Of a DNA stretch of 64,000 nt, positions 1 through 8,205 are shown one piece after another. Every line of letters starts with the position of its first letter. Within the stretch, counting starts at the first letter, position 1. The notes under the pieces were generated by a model, which searched no databases, was not told the DNA's origin, and worked only from the letters and a program-made list of their open reading frames with translations. The position numbers and the translations under genes were made by a program. Source of the DNA: Spongisporangium articulatum (GTDB lineage Bacteria > Actinomycetota > Actinomycetes > Actinomycetales > Kineosporiaceae); the NCBI RefSeq assembly GCF_044465595.1, contig NZ_JBITLV010000006.1:310001-374000 (forward strand), written 5' to 3'.

Positions 1-63
1 ATGGTCGAGACCGGCACCGGACACCCCGCACCGCACGACGTCCAGATCAGCGACTGGCACTAG
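1..63 (+). CDS. 3' end of an unidentified protein (partial)
   Basis: Frame 1 is open from the window edge to a TAG at 61-63 and ends in ...HDVQISDWH. The other two forward frames run past this point without a comparable end. This is probably the C-terminus of a gene that begins outside the window; the ATG at position 1 need not be its start. Twenty codons are too few to name a family. The next gene converges on it from the other strand. Confidence 0.4.
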   Translation: MVETGTGHPAPHDVQISDWH

Positions 64-112
64 GCGCGGCCGCCGGAGGAGCCCACCACAGGCCCTCTTG
101 TCATAATGTCGA

Positions 113-1012
113 TTATCGGCTCAGTGCTGCCACCAGCGCCTGGATCGCCGGGCTGGTGTCAGCGCTGCGCCGCCAGGCGGCGTGCACCTCGCGGGACGGC
201 GGGCGCAGCAGCGGCCGGACGACGAGCCCGGGCGGCACCGGCGGGCGGGCCAGCCGCGGGATCAGCGCGATGACGCCGCCGGCGGCCACCAGGGACAGTT
301 GCGTGGCGAAGTCGTCGACCAGGTGCCGGACGTCCGGCTCCTCGGACGCCTGCGCGAACAGTCGCCGGAACCATTGGTGGCACACGGTGCCGGGCGGTGA
401 CGTGACCCAGGCCTGGCCGGTCAGGTCCTCGACGGTCAGCGGGCGGTCCGGCCCGGACAGCTGCGCCAGCGGATGACCCTGCGGCATCACGACGTCGCCC
501 GTGTCGGTGTGCACGTGCCGGCGCCGCAGCGACGCCGACATCGGCGCCGGCAACCCGTCGGCATCGTGCACCAGCGCCAGGTCCGCGGTCCCGGCGTCCA
601 CGCTGTACAGCGCCTGGTCCGGGTCCTGCTCGGTGACCTGGAGCGCCAGTTCCGGACAATTCCGGCCCAGTTCCGTCAGGGCCGGGGCCACCAGTCCCCT
701 GATGCCCGTGGAGAACGCGACGACCCGCACGACACCCCGCGGCTCGCCGTCGGCCACCGACTGGGCCGCCTCGGCGCAGCGTTCGAGGGCCTGGAACACC
801 TCGGGTGCGGAGTCGACGACGGCCTGACCGGCCGGCGTGAGCACCACTCCCCGACCGGCGGGCGCCAGAACGGGCACCCCGACCTGCTTCTCGAGCCGTT
901 TGATCTGCTGCGACACCGCCGAGGCCGTGAATCCGAGTTCCTCGGCCGCCCGGGCCAGGGTGCCCAGCGCGGCCACTGATCGGAGGGCCTGCAGCGCCGC
1001 CACATCAATCAT
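113..1012 (-). CDS. LysR family transcriptional regulator
   Basis: A 299-residue LysR-type regulator, the normal family length. Residues 1-60 form the winged helix-turn-helix, with the typical run ARAAEELGFTASAVSQQIKR followed by LEKQVGVPVL. The rest is the periplasmic-binding-like effector domain (about 90-295). It is divergent from a dihydrodipicolinate synthase family gene across 73 bases, the classical LysR arrangement in which the regulator controls the divergent gene and itself. A 13-base inverted repeat sits six bases before its ATG. The effector is unknown; a link to the adjacent aldolase is inferred only from position. Confidence 0.9.
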   Translation of the reverse strand: MIDVAALQALRSVAALGTLARAAEELGFTASAVSQQIKRLEKQVGVPVLAPAGRGVVLTPAGQAVVDSAPEVFQALERCAEAAQSVADGEPRGVVRVVAFSTGIRGLVAPALTELGRNCPELALQVTEQDPDQALYSVDAGTADLALVHDADGLPAPMSASLRRRHVHTDTGDVVMPQGHPLAQLSGPDRPLTVEDLTGQAWVTSPPGTVCHQWFRRLFAQASEEPDVRHLVDDFATQLSLVAAGGVIALIPRLARPPVPPGLVVRPLLRPPSREVHAAWRRSADTSPAIQALVAALSR

Positions 1013-1017
1013 GAAGC

Positions 1018-1030
1018 AATGCTACGCATT
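1018..1030. promoter_or_regulatory. Candidate LysR operator
   Basis: AATGC-TAC-GCATT is a perfect inverted repeat with 5-base arms. It lies in the divergent LysR/dapA interval, directly before the LysR start and in a locally AT-richer stretch. LysR proteins usually bind short dyads between divergent promoters, so autoregulation is a reasonable inference. Confidence 0.45.
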
Positions 1031-1085
1031 ACCAGCAAGAAAGCGTCGCTGGACCAAGGCAATCACCGGATAGCAGGATCGTCCC

Positions 1086-2015
1086 ATGACCGACGTGCGC
1101 ACCCCTGCAGATCTCTTCGGCCGCAACGTGGTCGCCATGGTGACCCCGATGGAGGCCGACGGATCGGTCAGCGAACCCGGCGTCCTGGCGCTCGTCGACC
1201 ACCTGCTGAGCACCGGCGTGGACGGCCTGGTGGTGGCCGGGACGACGGGCGAGGCGCCGACCCTGTCGGACGAGGAGACCGCCCGGTTGATCAGGACGGT
1301 CGTCGACCGGGCGGCCGGGCGGGTCCGCGTGATCGCCGGGGTCGGCACCTACGACACCGCGCACACCGTGCACCGGGCCCGGGCCGCCGAGGCGGCCGGC
1401 GCGGACGCGCTGCTGCTGGTCACGCCGTACTACTCGAAGCCCACGCAGGCGGGCGTCGTCGCGCACTGCCGGGTGGTCGCCGACGCGACGCACCTGCCGG
1501 TCATGCTCTACGACATCCCGGGCCGTTCGGGCCTCGCCCTCACGGCCGCCACGCTCACGGAGCTGGCCGGGCACCCGAACATCCGCGCCGTGAAGGACGC
1601 CAAGGGCGACCTGTTCGAGGCGCTCACGCTGATGAGCAGCACGCCGCTGGCCTACTACTGCGGCATCGACGAGCTGAACCTGCCCTACCTGGCCGCCGGG
1701 GCGACCGGGCTGGTCAGCGTGGTCGGCAACGTCGCCGCCGAGCGCAACCGCCGGCTCATCGCGGCCGTCGACGCCGGTGACCTGGCCGCGGCCCGCGAGA
1801 TCAACGCCGGGCTGATCGCCGTCACGGACGCACTGATGCGCACCTCCGGAGGCGCGGTGATGGCCAAGACGGCGCTGGCCCACCTCGGCGTCATCCCGAC
1901 CCCGGCCGTGCGACTCCCCCTGGTCGAGCCCGAGACCGCGCACCGCGAGCAGGTCACCGCGGCCCTGGACGGCCTGGACGTCGACCTGCGGGTGGGCGAA
2001 CTCTCAGCCCGTTGA
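1086..2015 (+). CDS. dapA: 4-hydroxy-tetrahydrodipicolinate synthase (DapA family)
   Basis: A 309-residue class I aldolase of the DapA/NAL family. DapA condenses pyruvate with aspartate semialdehyde in lysine and diaminopimelate synthesis. Visible signatures are GTTGE (52-56, pyruvate carboxylate site), the tyrosine pair in VTPYYSKP (115-116), YDIPGRSG (142-149) and the Schiff-base lysine in IRAVKDAKGD (Lys170). Length and motifs favour true DapA over N-acetylneuraminate lyase. The dedicated LysR neighbour and absence of other lysine genes leave open that this is an accessory paralogue or a keto-acid aldolase. ATG start. Confidence 0.85.
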   Translation: MTDVRTPADLFGRNVVAMVTPMEADGSVSEPGVLALVDHLLSTGVDGLVVAGTTGEAPTLSDEETARLIRTVVDRAAGRVRVIAGVGTYDTAHTVHRARAAEAAGADALLLVTPYYSKPTQAGVVAHCRVVADATHLPVMLYDIPGRSGLALTAATLTELAGHPNIRAVKDAKGDLFEALTLMSSTPLAYYCGIDELNLPYLAAGATGLVSVVGNVAAERNRRLIAAVDAGDLAAAREINAGLIAVTDALMRTSGGAVMAKTALAHLGVIPTPAVRLPLVEPETAHREQVTAALDGLDVDLRVGELSAR

Positions 2016-2184
2016 GGGGTTCTCGGAGACCGACCCGGAGACGGACCCGGAGGCCGACGGGGAAGGCCCGCGGTCGTCGTCCGGCCGCGGACCTTCGACC
2101 TCCTGCGGGGAGGGCCGCGCCACGAGCACGGCCAGAAGGATTGGCAGCCGGTTCGCGCCGAGCATCGCCGCCACGGTCGCCGCC

Positions 2185-3024
2185 CTACGCCCGCCGGACG
2201 ACGACGTCGCCGAACCCGGTCCGCGCCTGCACCTGCACCACCCGGTCCGAGCCGTCCGGCCCGGACACCTCGTCGAGCGCGTTGCGCAGCCGGCCGAAAC
2301 CGGTGTGCACGTCGAGACTCGCGGCCGTCCCGGCGACCAGCCCGAACTCGATGTCGCCCTTGCCGGTCTTCAGCGAGGCGTGCCCGTGCGACAGCCCACC
2401 GACCCGCACGGCCCCGAAGCCGCTGCTGGCGGTGACGCTCCCCCGGACCGACCCGGCCACGATGTCGCCGTACCCGCTGGCCGCCCGCAGGTCGCCGCCG
2501 ACGTCACCGACCTGACTGTCGCCGGCCCCCGTCTTCACGACCACGTTGCCCGTGACCGGGCCCAGCTGGACGCGGCCGTTGCCGGACCGCACGGTCGCGT
2601 CCCCGGTCACCGACCGGACCTCGACGAGCCCGTTGCCGGTCAGCGCGTCGAGCGCGCCGACGTCCTCGAGCCGGATGTCACCCGAGCCGGACCGGACCCG
2701 GCACTCGCCGAGCCGGCCGACCGTGCGGATGGGCCCGACCTGGGACTCGGCGCTGAGCCGGGAGCCGGTCGGGACCTGGATGATCACCTCGACCGACCCG
2801 GGCCGGCCGAAGAGGCCGCGCGCCTTCGGGCCCCGGACGGTTATCCGCCCGCCGACGAAGGCCACCGTCGTCTGCTCGGCGGCCCGGCGGTCGCCGTCCC
2901 GCCCCGGATCGCTCGGCAGCACCTCGACCGTGCTCTCGGCCGCGTCGGTCGCGGTCACGCTGACCGTGGCCACGCCCAGCTCGAGCGAGGCCAGCACCGG
3001 GCTCGGTGTCGTGTACGTCGGCAT
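2185..3024 (-). CDS. DUF4097 family beta-repeat protein
   Basis: A 279-residue protein with no signal peptide or membrane segment. After an N-terminal beta-rich part it consists of short repeats of the form (V/I)xxxxGDxxVxSGxG (for example VRSGSGDIRLEDVG, VRSGNGRVQLGPVTG, VKTGAGDSQVGDVG), the pattern of the DUF4097 right-handed beta-solenoid. The molecular role of the family is unknown. It starts one base after the stop of the ribbon-helix-helix gene (TGA-G-ATG), so the two are co-transcribed and translationally coupled. Such pairs recur in actinobacteria. Confidence 0.85.
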   Translation of the reverse strand: MPTYTTPSPVLASLELGVATVSVTATDAAESTVEVLPSDPGRDGDRRAAEQTTVAFVGGRITVRGPKARGLFGRPGSVEVIIQVPTGSRLSAESQVGPIRTVGRLGECRVRSGSGDIRLEDVGALDALTGNGLVEVRSVTGDATVRSGNGRVQLGPVTGNVVVKTGAGDSQVGDVGGDLRAASGYGDIVAGSVRGSVTASSGFGAVRVGGLSHGHASLKTGKGDIEFGLVAGTAASLDVHTGFGRLRNALDEVSGPDGSDRVVQVQARTGFGDVVVRRA

Positions 3025-3025
3025 C

Positions 3026-3547
3026 TCAGCGCACCCACCCTCGGTAGACCTGGCTCCCCCACTCGGTACCCCCCGGCCGGCGGCCGCGCTGGTGGCCGCG
3101 CACCCGGCCGTCGAGCGCCGACGCCGCGGCCCGCACCAGCCAGGCGTTCACGGACAGCCCCGCCTGGCCGGCGGCCACCTCGATCTGCGCCTTCAACTGC
3201 TCCCCCAGGCGCAGGTTGATCCGGGCACTGGCCGCCTCGTCGGCGACCGGTTCCGCGGGAGCGGGCGGGACGTCGTCCCCCGGCTCCTCCTCCCCCACCG
3301 CCGCGGGTGGCGGGACGACGACGAACCCGGGCTCCCGGCCGCGCAGGCGCAGCTCCACCGACCCCGGGGCCAGGTCGCTGCTGATCTCGGCCGCCGCGTC
3401 GGACAGGGCGCCGAGCAGCGCGAGCCGCAGCGACGACTCCAATGGCGCCACCAGACGTTCGGCCAGCGCCCGCTGCTCCTCCCCCGCGGCCTCGGCGACC
3501 GCGACGAGGTCGGAGCGCAGGCTCTCGATGTACTCGTCAAGCTGCAT
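3026..3547 (-). CDS. Ribbon-helix-helix DNA-binding protein (HicB/CopG-like)
   Basis: A 173-residue protein taken from the ATG MQLDEYIESL, because the upstream sequence is repeat/operator DNA. The N-terminal half is helical (residues 1-55) and followed by an acidic Pro-rich linker. Residues about 105-155 (SARINLRLGEQLKAQIEVAA, then GLSVNAWLVRAAASAL) match a ribbon-helix-helix fold, as in HicB C-termini and CopG repressors. No toxin is adjacent; the partner is the coupled DUF4097 gene. Three 11-bp-phased direct repeats overlap its start, so it is very likely autoregulated. Confidence 0.8.
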   Translation of the reverse strand: MQLDEYIESLRSDLVAVAEAAGEEQRALAERLVAPLESSLRLALLGALSDAAAEISSDLAPGSVELRLRGREPGFVVVPPPAAVGEEEPGDDVPPAPAEPVADEAASARINLRLGEQLKAQIEVAAGQAGLSVNAWLVRAAASALDGRVRGHQRGRRPGGTEWGSQVYRGWVR

Positions 3548-3579
3548 GGCGCCATAGTGGCACCATAATGGCACCAAAG
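3547..3579. promoter_or_regulatory. Three 11-bp-phased direct repeats (operator of RHH/DUF4097 pair)
   Basis: TGGCGCCA at 3547, TGGCACCA at 3558 and TGGCACCA at 3569 are spaced exactly 11 bases apart, one helical turn. The first overlaps the RHH start codon. Ribbon-helix-helix repressors typically bind phased arrays of short sites cooperatively, so this is the expected kind of autorepression operator. Confidence 0.65.
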
Positions 3580-3683
3580 CAACACCCCAAGCGATGCCAC
3601 GGTGGCGTGGGGCCGTCCCGGTCGACACCGGCCGAGTGCCACACAGGGTGGAGCGCACCGCCTCTAGGCTGCGCAGGTGCGGC

Positions 3684-3710
3684 CGGGACGAGCGGGACGA
3701 GCGGGACGAG
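3684..3710. repeat. Three tandem 9-bp repeats before flippase gene
   Basis: CGGGACGAG is repeated three times without a break, 20 bases before the GTG chosen for the flippase. The unit keeps the downstream reading frame, but the encoded GTSGTSG string looks unlike a membrane-protein N-terminus, so it is read as leader DNA. A TAGGCT hexamer at 3664-3669 could be the -10. Confidence 0.5.
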
Positions 3711-3729
3711 CGGAACCACGGGGGCGGGG

Positions 3730-5265
3730 GTGAGCCGTCGGGCCACCGTCCGCGCCGGCGCCTTCTCCCTGCTCGGTCTCGTCGTCACGGCGGCGGTCGG
3801 ATTCCTGCTCAGCCTGATCGTCGCCCGGGGTCTCGGCGCGGCCGGCGCCGGGGCGTTCTACCAGGCCGTGGCCCTGGGCACGCTGCTGCTCTACCTGACC
3901 GTGTTCGGCGCCGACACCGGCCTGCTGCGCGGGGTCGCCGCCCGGCTCGCCACGAGCCGCACGGCGCAGGTCGCGGGCCAGCTGCGGGTCGGGCTGCTGC
4001 CCCCGACCGCGGCCGCCACGCTGGCCGGGGCCGTCCTGTTCGCCGCCGCCGGGCCCGTGGCGGAGCGGCTGTTCGACGGGGTGGACGACCGCGCGTCGAC
4101 GGGACCGGCCCTGGTCCGGCTCGTCGCCGTCAGCCTGCCCTTCTTCGTGCTCGGCTTCACCGTGCTGCACGGTGCGGTCAGGGGTTTCGGCTCGCTCGCT
4201 CCCCTGGTCTGGACCTGGCAGGTCGGGATGGCGCTCGCCCGGCTGGCGGTCGTCGCGGTGGCCGCCCTCGGCTTCGGTTCCCTGACCTGGGCCGTCCTCG
4301 GCTGGGCGGCCCCCGCGGTGCCGGTCGCCCTGGTGGCGCTGGTCGCCCTGGGACGACGGCTGCGCGCCGCCGAGCGGTCGGCGGGGGTCGGGCGCGCCGA
4401 CCGGGTCGCGGAACCCGTTGCCGCACGCGAATTCTGGTCGTTCGCGGCGCCCCGTGGAGCGGCGTCCCTGTTCGAGATCGGGATCACCTGGACCGACGTC
4501 CTGCTGCTCGGGCTGCTGCGACCCAGCGCCGACGTCGGCGTCTACGCGGTGCTCTCCCGGTTCGTCACCACCGGCACCCTGGCCGTGCAGGCCGGCCGGA
4601 CCGCCATCTCGGCCCGGCTGGCCGACGCCTTCGCCCGGGGCGACCGGTCGGCCGTGGCCGAGCTGTACGGCACGGCGGGCACGCTCGTGACGATGCTGTC
4701 CTGGCCGATCTATCTGTCGCTGGCCGTCTTCGCGCGGCCGCTGCTGGAGATCTTCGGGCCGGGCTTCGGCCGGGGGGCGAGCGCCCTGTCGATCATCTCG
4801 GTGGCGGCGCTGTACCTGACCGCGTTCGGCAACGTGTCCGCGGTCCTGCTGATGGGCGGGCGGTCACGTTGGACGGCGGTGAACACCGCCACCGCCCTGG
4901 TCGTCAACGTCGGCCTCAACCTGGTGCTGATCCCGACCCACGGCATCGTCGGGGCCGCCGTGGCCTGGGCCGCGGCCATGGCGGTCGACACGACGATGGG
5001 CTGGGTCCAGGTCCGGTTCCTGCTGGGCCTGCGGGTGGCCCGCGGCCCGTTCCTCGCCGTCGCCGGACTGGCCCTGCTCGTGTTCGGCGCGGGCGGGTTG
5101 CTGGTCCGGCACCTGGTCACCGGCTCGCCCGCCGAACTGGGGACGCTCGTCCTGCTGGGCGGGTTCTACCTCGCCGCGCTGTGGCCGCTGCGCGAGCGAC
5201 TGGGCCTGGACGAGGAAACGGCCGGATCCACACGGGGTCACCCGCCGTCCGGGCGCGCGACCTGA
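3730..5265 (+). CDS. Polysaccharide/lipid-linked oligosaccharide flippase (MOP superfamily)
   Basis: A 511-residue integral membrane protein from GTG 3730 (VSRRATVRAGAFSLLG). The frame is open further upstream, but that part overlaps the RHH gene and repeats. About 14 hydrophobic segments span the chain. The N-terminal LIVARGLGAAGAGAFYQA resembles the first helices of Wzx/RfbX/MurJ-like transporters. Family members flip lipid-linked glycans across the membrane. No glycosyltransferase cluster accompanies it, so the substrate is unknown. Very Ala/Val/Leu-rich composition agrees with its neighbours. Confidence 0.85.
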   Translation: MSRRATVRAGAFSLLGLVVTAAVGFLLSLIVARGLGAAGAGAFYQAVALGTLLLYLTVFGADTGLLRGVAARLATSRTAQVAGQLRVGLLPPTAAATLAGAVLFAAAGPVAERLFDGVDDRASTGPALVRLVAVSLPFFVLGFTVLHGAVRGFGSLAPLVWTWQVGMALARLAVVAVAALGFGSLTWAVLGWAAPAVPVALVALVALGRRLRAAERSAGVGRADRVAEPVAAREFWSFAAPRGAASLFEIGITWTDVLLLGLLRPSADVGVYAVLSRFVTTGTLAVQAGRTAISARLADAFARGDRSAVAELYGTAGTLVTMLSWPIYLSLAVFARPLLEIFGPGFGRGASALSIISVAALYLTAFGNVSAVLLMGGRSRWTAVNTATALVVNVGLNLVLIPTHGIVGAAVAWAAAMAVDTTMGWVQVRFLLGLRVARGPFLAVAGLALLVFGAGGLLVRHLVTGSPAELGTLVLLGGFYLAALWPLRERLGLDEETAGSTRGHPPSGRAT

Positions 5266-5424
5266 CCGGAGCCGACCGATCCGACACGTCCTACATACCG
5301 GACGGGCGTCGTCCCGCTGTGTGTCCGCTGTGCGAAAAGGCTGCTCCGACCGAGGGAATCTCGCCGTCCCCGGCGTGCGTCACCCGTCGGGGGCGTGATG
5401 AGGAGGGCCGGTTCGGCCGACTAG

Positions 5425-6618
5425 GTGGTGGTGACCCACCCCCTCCGCTCGCTGACCCGGGCGGCCCTCGTAGCCGTTGCCGTGGCCGGCCTCCTGGCCC
5501 CCACCGGGGCCGCCCGGGCCGCCGAGCGGGAGCCGACGACCGCCCAGGTGCAGGCCGAGCAGTCGTCCGTCGCCGCGCTCGAGGCGCAGGCCCGCGAGGC
5601 CGCCGACGCCCAGGACGACGCGGAGGCCGAGCTCGAGGCCGCGGCGCTGGTCGCCGCCGACCGGTTGGAGGCCTACAGCCTCGCGGTCAAGGCGCAGCAG
5701 CAGGCGACGCAGGCGGCCGACGACGCCCAGGACCAGCTCACGGCGGCCCACAACGTGGTCACGCAGCAGCGCGCACGGCTCGGGGCGTGGGTCCGGGTGA
5801 CCTACCAGCAGGGCCTGGGCATCAGTGGGGACCCGACCGTCACCGCCATCCTCACCTCCCGCTACGCCGACGCCGGTGCCACCGTGGGCGTCCTGCGCTA
5901 CCTCGGCAACGAGCGGAGCGCGGCGCTGAGGGCGGTCGAGGTCGCCGAGGCGCATCAGGAACGGCTGACGGAGCAGGCCGCCGACCTCGCCCAGGCCGCC
6001 TCCGAGACCGCGATCAAGGCCGGCCGGGCCAAGGACGAGGCGGACGCCGCCATGGACCGGCAGCGCTCGCTGCTGGCCGCGGCCGACTCGGCGTCCACGA
6101 AGTCCGCGCAACGACTGCTGAGCGCCCGGCAGAGCGACGCGCTGAGCGGCGGCGTCGGGACCTCGGTCGGTGGGAAACCGGTGACCGGGAAGACGGGCAG
6201 TTGCAAGGGCGGCCAGATGGAGCTGTACGCCAACGGGAAGATCCCGCTGTCGGCGCTCTGCCCGTTGTGGGCGAACGGCAACCACTACCTGCGGGCCGAC
6301 GCGGCCTACGGGTTCAACCGGCTCAGCAAGGCCTATCTGCAGGCCTTCGGCGCGGCTCCCTGCATCACCGACTCCTACCGCTCCTACGCCTCCCAGGTCC
6401 GGCTGGCCAAGACCAAGCCGACGCTGGCCGCCAAACCCGGGACCAGCAACCACGGCTGGGGCACCGCGCTCGACCTGTGCGGGGGGATCAACTCCTACGG
6501 CACCAAGCAATACCGGTGGATGCTCGTCAACGCGCCGCTCTACGGCTGGTTCCACCCGTCGTGGGCGCGCCAGGGTGGCGGCCGCGAGGAACCGTGGCAC
6601 TGGGAGTTCGGCGGCTAG
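5425..6618 (+). CDS. D-alanyl-D-alanine carboxypeptidase, M15 (VanY/LAS type), with coiled-coil N-terminus
   Basis: A 397-residue exported protein. Residues 1-32 are a Sec signal peptide ending in AARAA. Residues about 35-230 are an Ala/Glu/Gln-rich coiled coil like those in peptidoglycan hydrolase regulators. The C-terminal M15B domain holds the zinc signature SNHGWGTALDL (His and Asp ligands) and EPWHWEF (catalytic Glu and third His ligand). It should trim D-Ala from stem peptides in the cell wall. Three GTG codons in a row begin the frame; the first is used. No c-di-AMP riboswitch core was recognised in the 159-base leader. Confidence 0.87.
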   Translation: MVVTHPLRSLTRAALVAVAVAGLLAPTGAARAAEREPTTAQVQAEQSSVAALEAQAREAADAQDDAEAELEAAALVAADRLEAYSLAVKAQQQATQAADDAQDQLTAAHNVVTQQRARLGAWVRVTYQQGLGISGDPTVTAILTSRYADAGATVGVLRYLGNERSAALRAVEVAEAHQERLTEQAADLAQAASETAIKAGRAKDEADAAMDRQRSLLAAADSASTKSAQRLLSARQSDALSGGVGTSVGGKPVTGKTGSCKGGQMELYANGKIPLSALCPLWANGNHYLRADAAYGFNRLSKAYLQAFGAAPCITDSYRSYASQVRLAKTKPTLAAKPGTSNHGWGTALDLCGGINSYGTKQYRWMLVNAPLYGWFHPSWARQGGGREEPWHWEFGG

Positions 6619-6650
6619 TTCCCCGGCCGGCGGTCCTCCATGATGTGCTC

Positions 6651-8015
6651 GTGAGCACAGCGGAGACTCGGGCCGACGTCCGGGAACGGCGGGCCTGGTA
6701 CGTCTACGACTGGGCCAACTCGGCCTACGTCACCACCGTCGCGACGGTGCTCTTCCTGCCCTACCTCACGGTGGTGGCCAAGCGCGCCGCGTGCCCCGGA
6801 CGGGACACCGACCTGGCCTGCCCGGTCGACCTGCACGTCCTCGGCATCCCGGTCAGCCCGGGTTCGGTGGCGCTCTACGCGATCACCGCGGCCACCCTCA
6901 TCTCCGCGGTGTTCCTGCCCGTCGTCGGGGCGTTCGCCGACCGCTCCGACCGCAAGCGCGTCATCCTGGCCCGGCTGGCCTGGACCGGCGCGGCGTCGGC
7001 CTCGGCGATGGTGCTGGTCAGCGGCACGAACTGGCAGCTGGGCGTCGTCCTGCTGATCCTGTCCCAGTTCAGTCTGGCCTCCTCACTGGTCGTCTACGAC
7101 GCGATCCTCTGCGACATAGCACCGCTCGAGCAGCGGGACGCCGTCAGCAGCCGGGGCTGGGCCGCGGGCTACCTGGGCGGGGGGCTGCTGCTGGCGATCA
7201 ACCTCGGCGTGGTCACCGCCCACGACTCGCTCGGCCTGAGCACCGAGGCGGCGGTCCGGATCAGCCTGCTGTCGGCCGGCCTGTGGTGGGGGTTGTTCAC
7301 GCTGGTCCCGTACTTCGGGCTGCGGGACCGGCCGGCCGTGCACCGGGTCTCCGACGACCCCGCGGACCGTTCCCCCGCCACCCTGACCCAGCTGCTGCAC
7401 ACCCTGCGTGAGCTGCGCCGCTACCCGCAGGCCTGGCTGTTCCTGCTGGCCTACCTGTTCTTCAACGACGGCATCCAGACGGTGATCTACGCCTCGAGCA
7501 TCTTCGGCCAGGAACAGCTCGGGTTCGAGAGCAACCAGCTCATCGTGGCCATCCTGCTGGTCCAGTTCGTGGCCTTCTTCGGCGCGCTGATCTTCGGCTG
7601 GGTGGCCCGCGGCGCGGGCCCGAAGAACACGATCCTCGGCGGGCTGGTGCTGTGGTGCGTCGTCGTGGGCATCGGCTACTTCCTGCCCGAGCACCGGTTC
7701 GGGCTGTTCCTGCTCCTGGCCGTCCTCATCGGGATCGTGCTGGGCGGGACGCAGGCGCTGGCCCGGTCGCTGTTCAGCCGGTTGCTCCCCCACGGCCGGG
7801 AGGCGGAGTACTTCAGCCTCTACCAGTGCTGCGAGCGCGGGACCAGCTGGCTCGGCACGCTGATCTTCGGGCTGGTCTACCAGCTGACCGGCTCTTACCG
7901 GGACGCGATCATCGCCCTGGTCGCGTTCTTCCTGGTGGGCGGCGCCCTGCTGACCAGGGTCGACGTCGAACAGGGCATCGCCGACGCGGCCCAGGAGGAG
8001 CCTCTCGCAGCCTGA
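6651..8015 (+). CDS. MFS transporter of the UMF1 (Atg22-like) family
   Basis: A 454-residue 12-TM protein starting at GTG 6651. The opening RRAWYVYDWANSAYVTTVAT is the signature of the UMF1 family, which includes yeast vacuolar Atg22. The first extracytoplasmic loop (RAACPGRDTDLACPVD) contains two cysteines. The loop between TM2 and TM3 carries DRSDRKRVIL, an MFS motif-A equivalent. Yeast relatives export amino acids from vacuoles; bacterial substrates are unknown. It stands alone between the carboxypeptidase and rbpA. Confidence 0.85.
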   Translation: MSTAETRADVRERRAWYVYDWANSAYVTTVATVLFLPYLTVVAKRAACPGRDTDLACPVDLHVLGIPVSPGSVALYAITAATLISAVFLPVVGAFADRSDRKRVILARLAWTGAASASAMVLVSGTNWQLGVVLLILSQFSLASSLVVYDAILCDIAPLEQRDAVSSRGWAAGYLGGGLLLAINLGVVTAHDSLGLSTEAAVRISLLSAGLWWGLFTLVPYFGLRDRPAVHRVSDDPADRSPATLTQLLHTLRELRRYPQAWLFLLAYLFFNDGIQTVIYASSIFGQEQLGFESNQLIVAILLVQFVAFFGALIFGWVARGAGPKNTILGGLVLWCVVVGIGYFLPEHRFGLFLLLAVLIGIVLGGTQALARSLFSRLLPHGREAEYFSLYQCCERGTSWLGTLIFGLVYQLTGSYRDAIIALVAFFLVGGALLTRVDVEQGIADAAQEEPLAA

Positions 8016-8096
8016 GGCACCCAGGCTTCTCCCAGCTGCCGGTCGGGTGGGACACACCCTCGGCGAGCACTCTGGGCCTCATGAGACATCCCATGA

Positions 8097-8111
8097 CCAG
8101 ATCTGATCTGG
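8097..8111. promoter_or_regulatory. Perfect palindrome upstream of rbpA promoter
   Basis: CCAGATC-T-GATCTGG is a perfect 15-base palindrome ending seven bases before the putative -35 element of rbpA. Its position suits an activator or repressor site. The protein is unknown. Confidence 0.45.
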
Positions 8112-8118
8112 AAATAGC

Positions 8119-8144
8119 GGAACAAGGTCGCCCCAGGCGACGTT
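8119..8144 (+). promoter_or_regulatory. Thiol-stress type ECF promoter (SigR/SigH-like) of rbpA
   Basis: GGAAC at 8119-8123, a spacer of exactly 18 bases, and GTT at 8142-8144 match the SigR/SigH consensus GGAAY-N18-GTT. rbpA is an established SigR target in Streptomyces, so sequence and gene identity agree. The transcript would have a leader of about 55 bases. Confidence 0.7.
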
Positions 8145-8168
8145 GTCACCCAGCGGAGTCAACTGACA

Positions 8169-8188
8169 TACGTAGGTCGACCGACGTA
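8169..8188. promoter_or_regulatory. Near-perfect palindrome in rbpA leader
   Basis: TACGTAGGTC at 8169-8178 and GACCGACGTA at 8179-8188 pair at nine of ten positions around a GTCGAC centre. It lies 18 bases before the ATG, inside the predicted 5' leader. It could be a repressor site or an RNA hairpin. Confidence 0.45.
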
Positions 8189-8205
8189 CGCGAAGGGATG
8201 CCGTC

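Noticed and set aside
3026..3547. Complete toxin-antitoxin pair
   Set aside because: The RHH protein resembles HicB-type antitoxins, but the coupled gene is DUF4097, not a HicA or RelE toxin, so a TA label is not supported.
5266..5424. c-di-AMP (ydaO) riboswitch before the carboxypeptidase
   Set aside because: The element often precedes actinobacterial wall hydrolases, but its conserved core blocks are not visible here.
3594..6650. Very long open frame running into the MFS gene
   Set aside because: It is Arg/Gly/Ala-rich, covers the flippase and carboxypeptidase in a shifted frame, and only the part after GTG 6651 has family features. GC-rich third-position bias explains the open frame.
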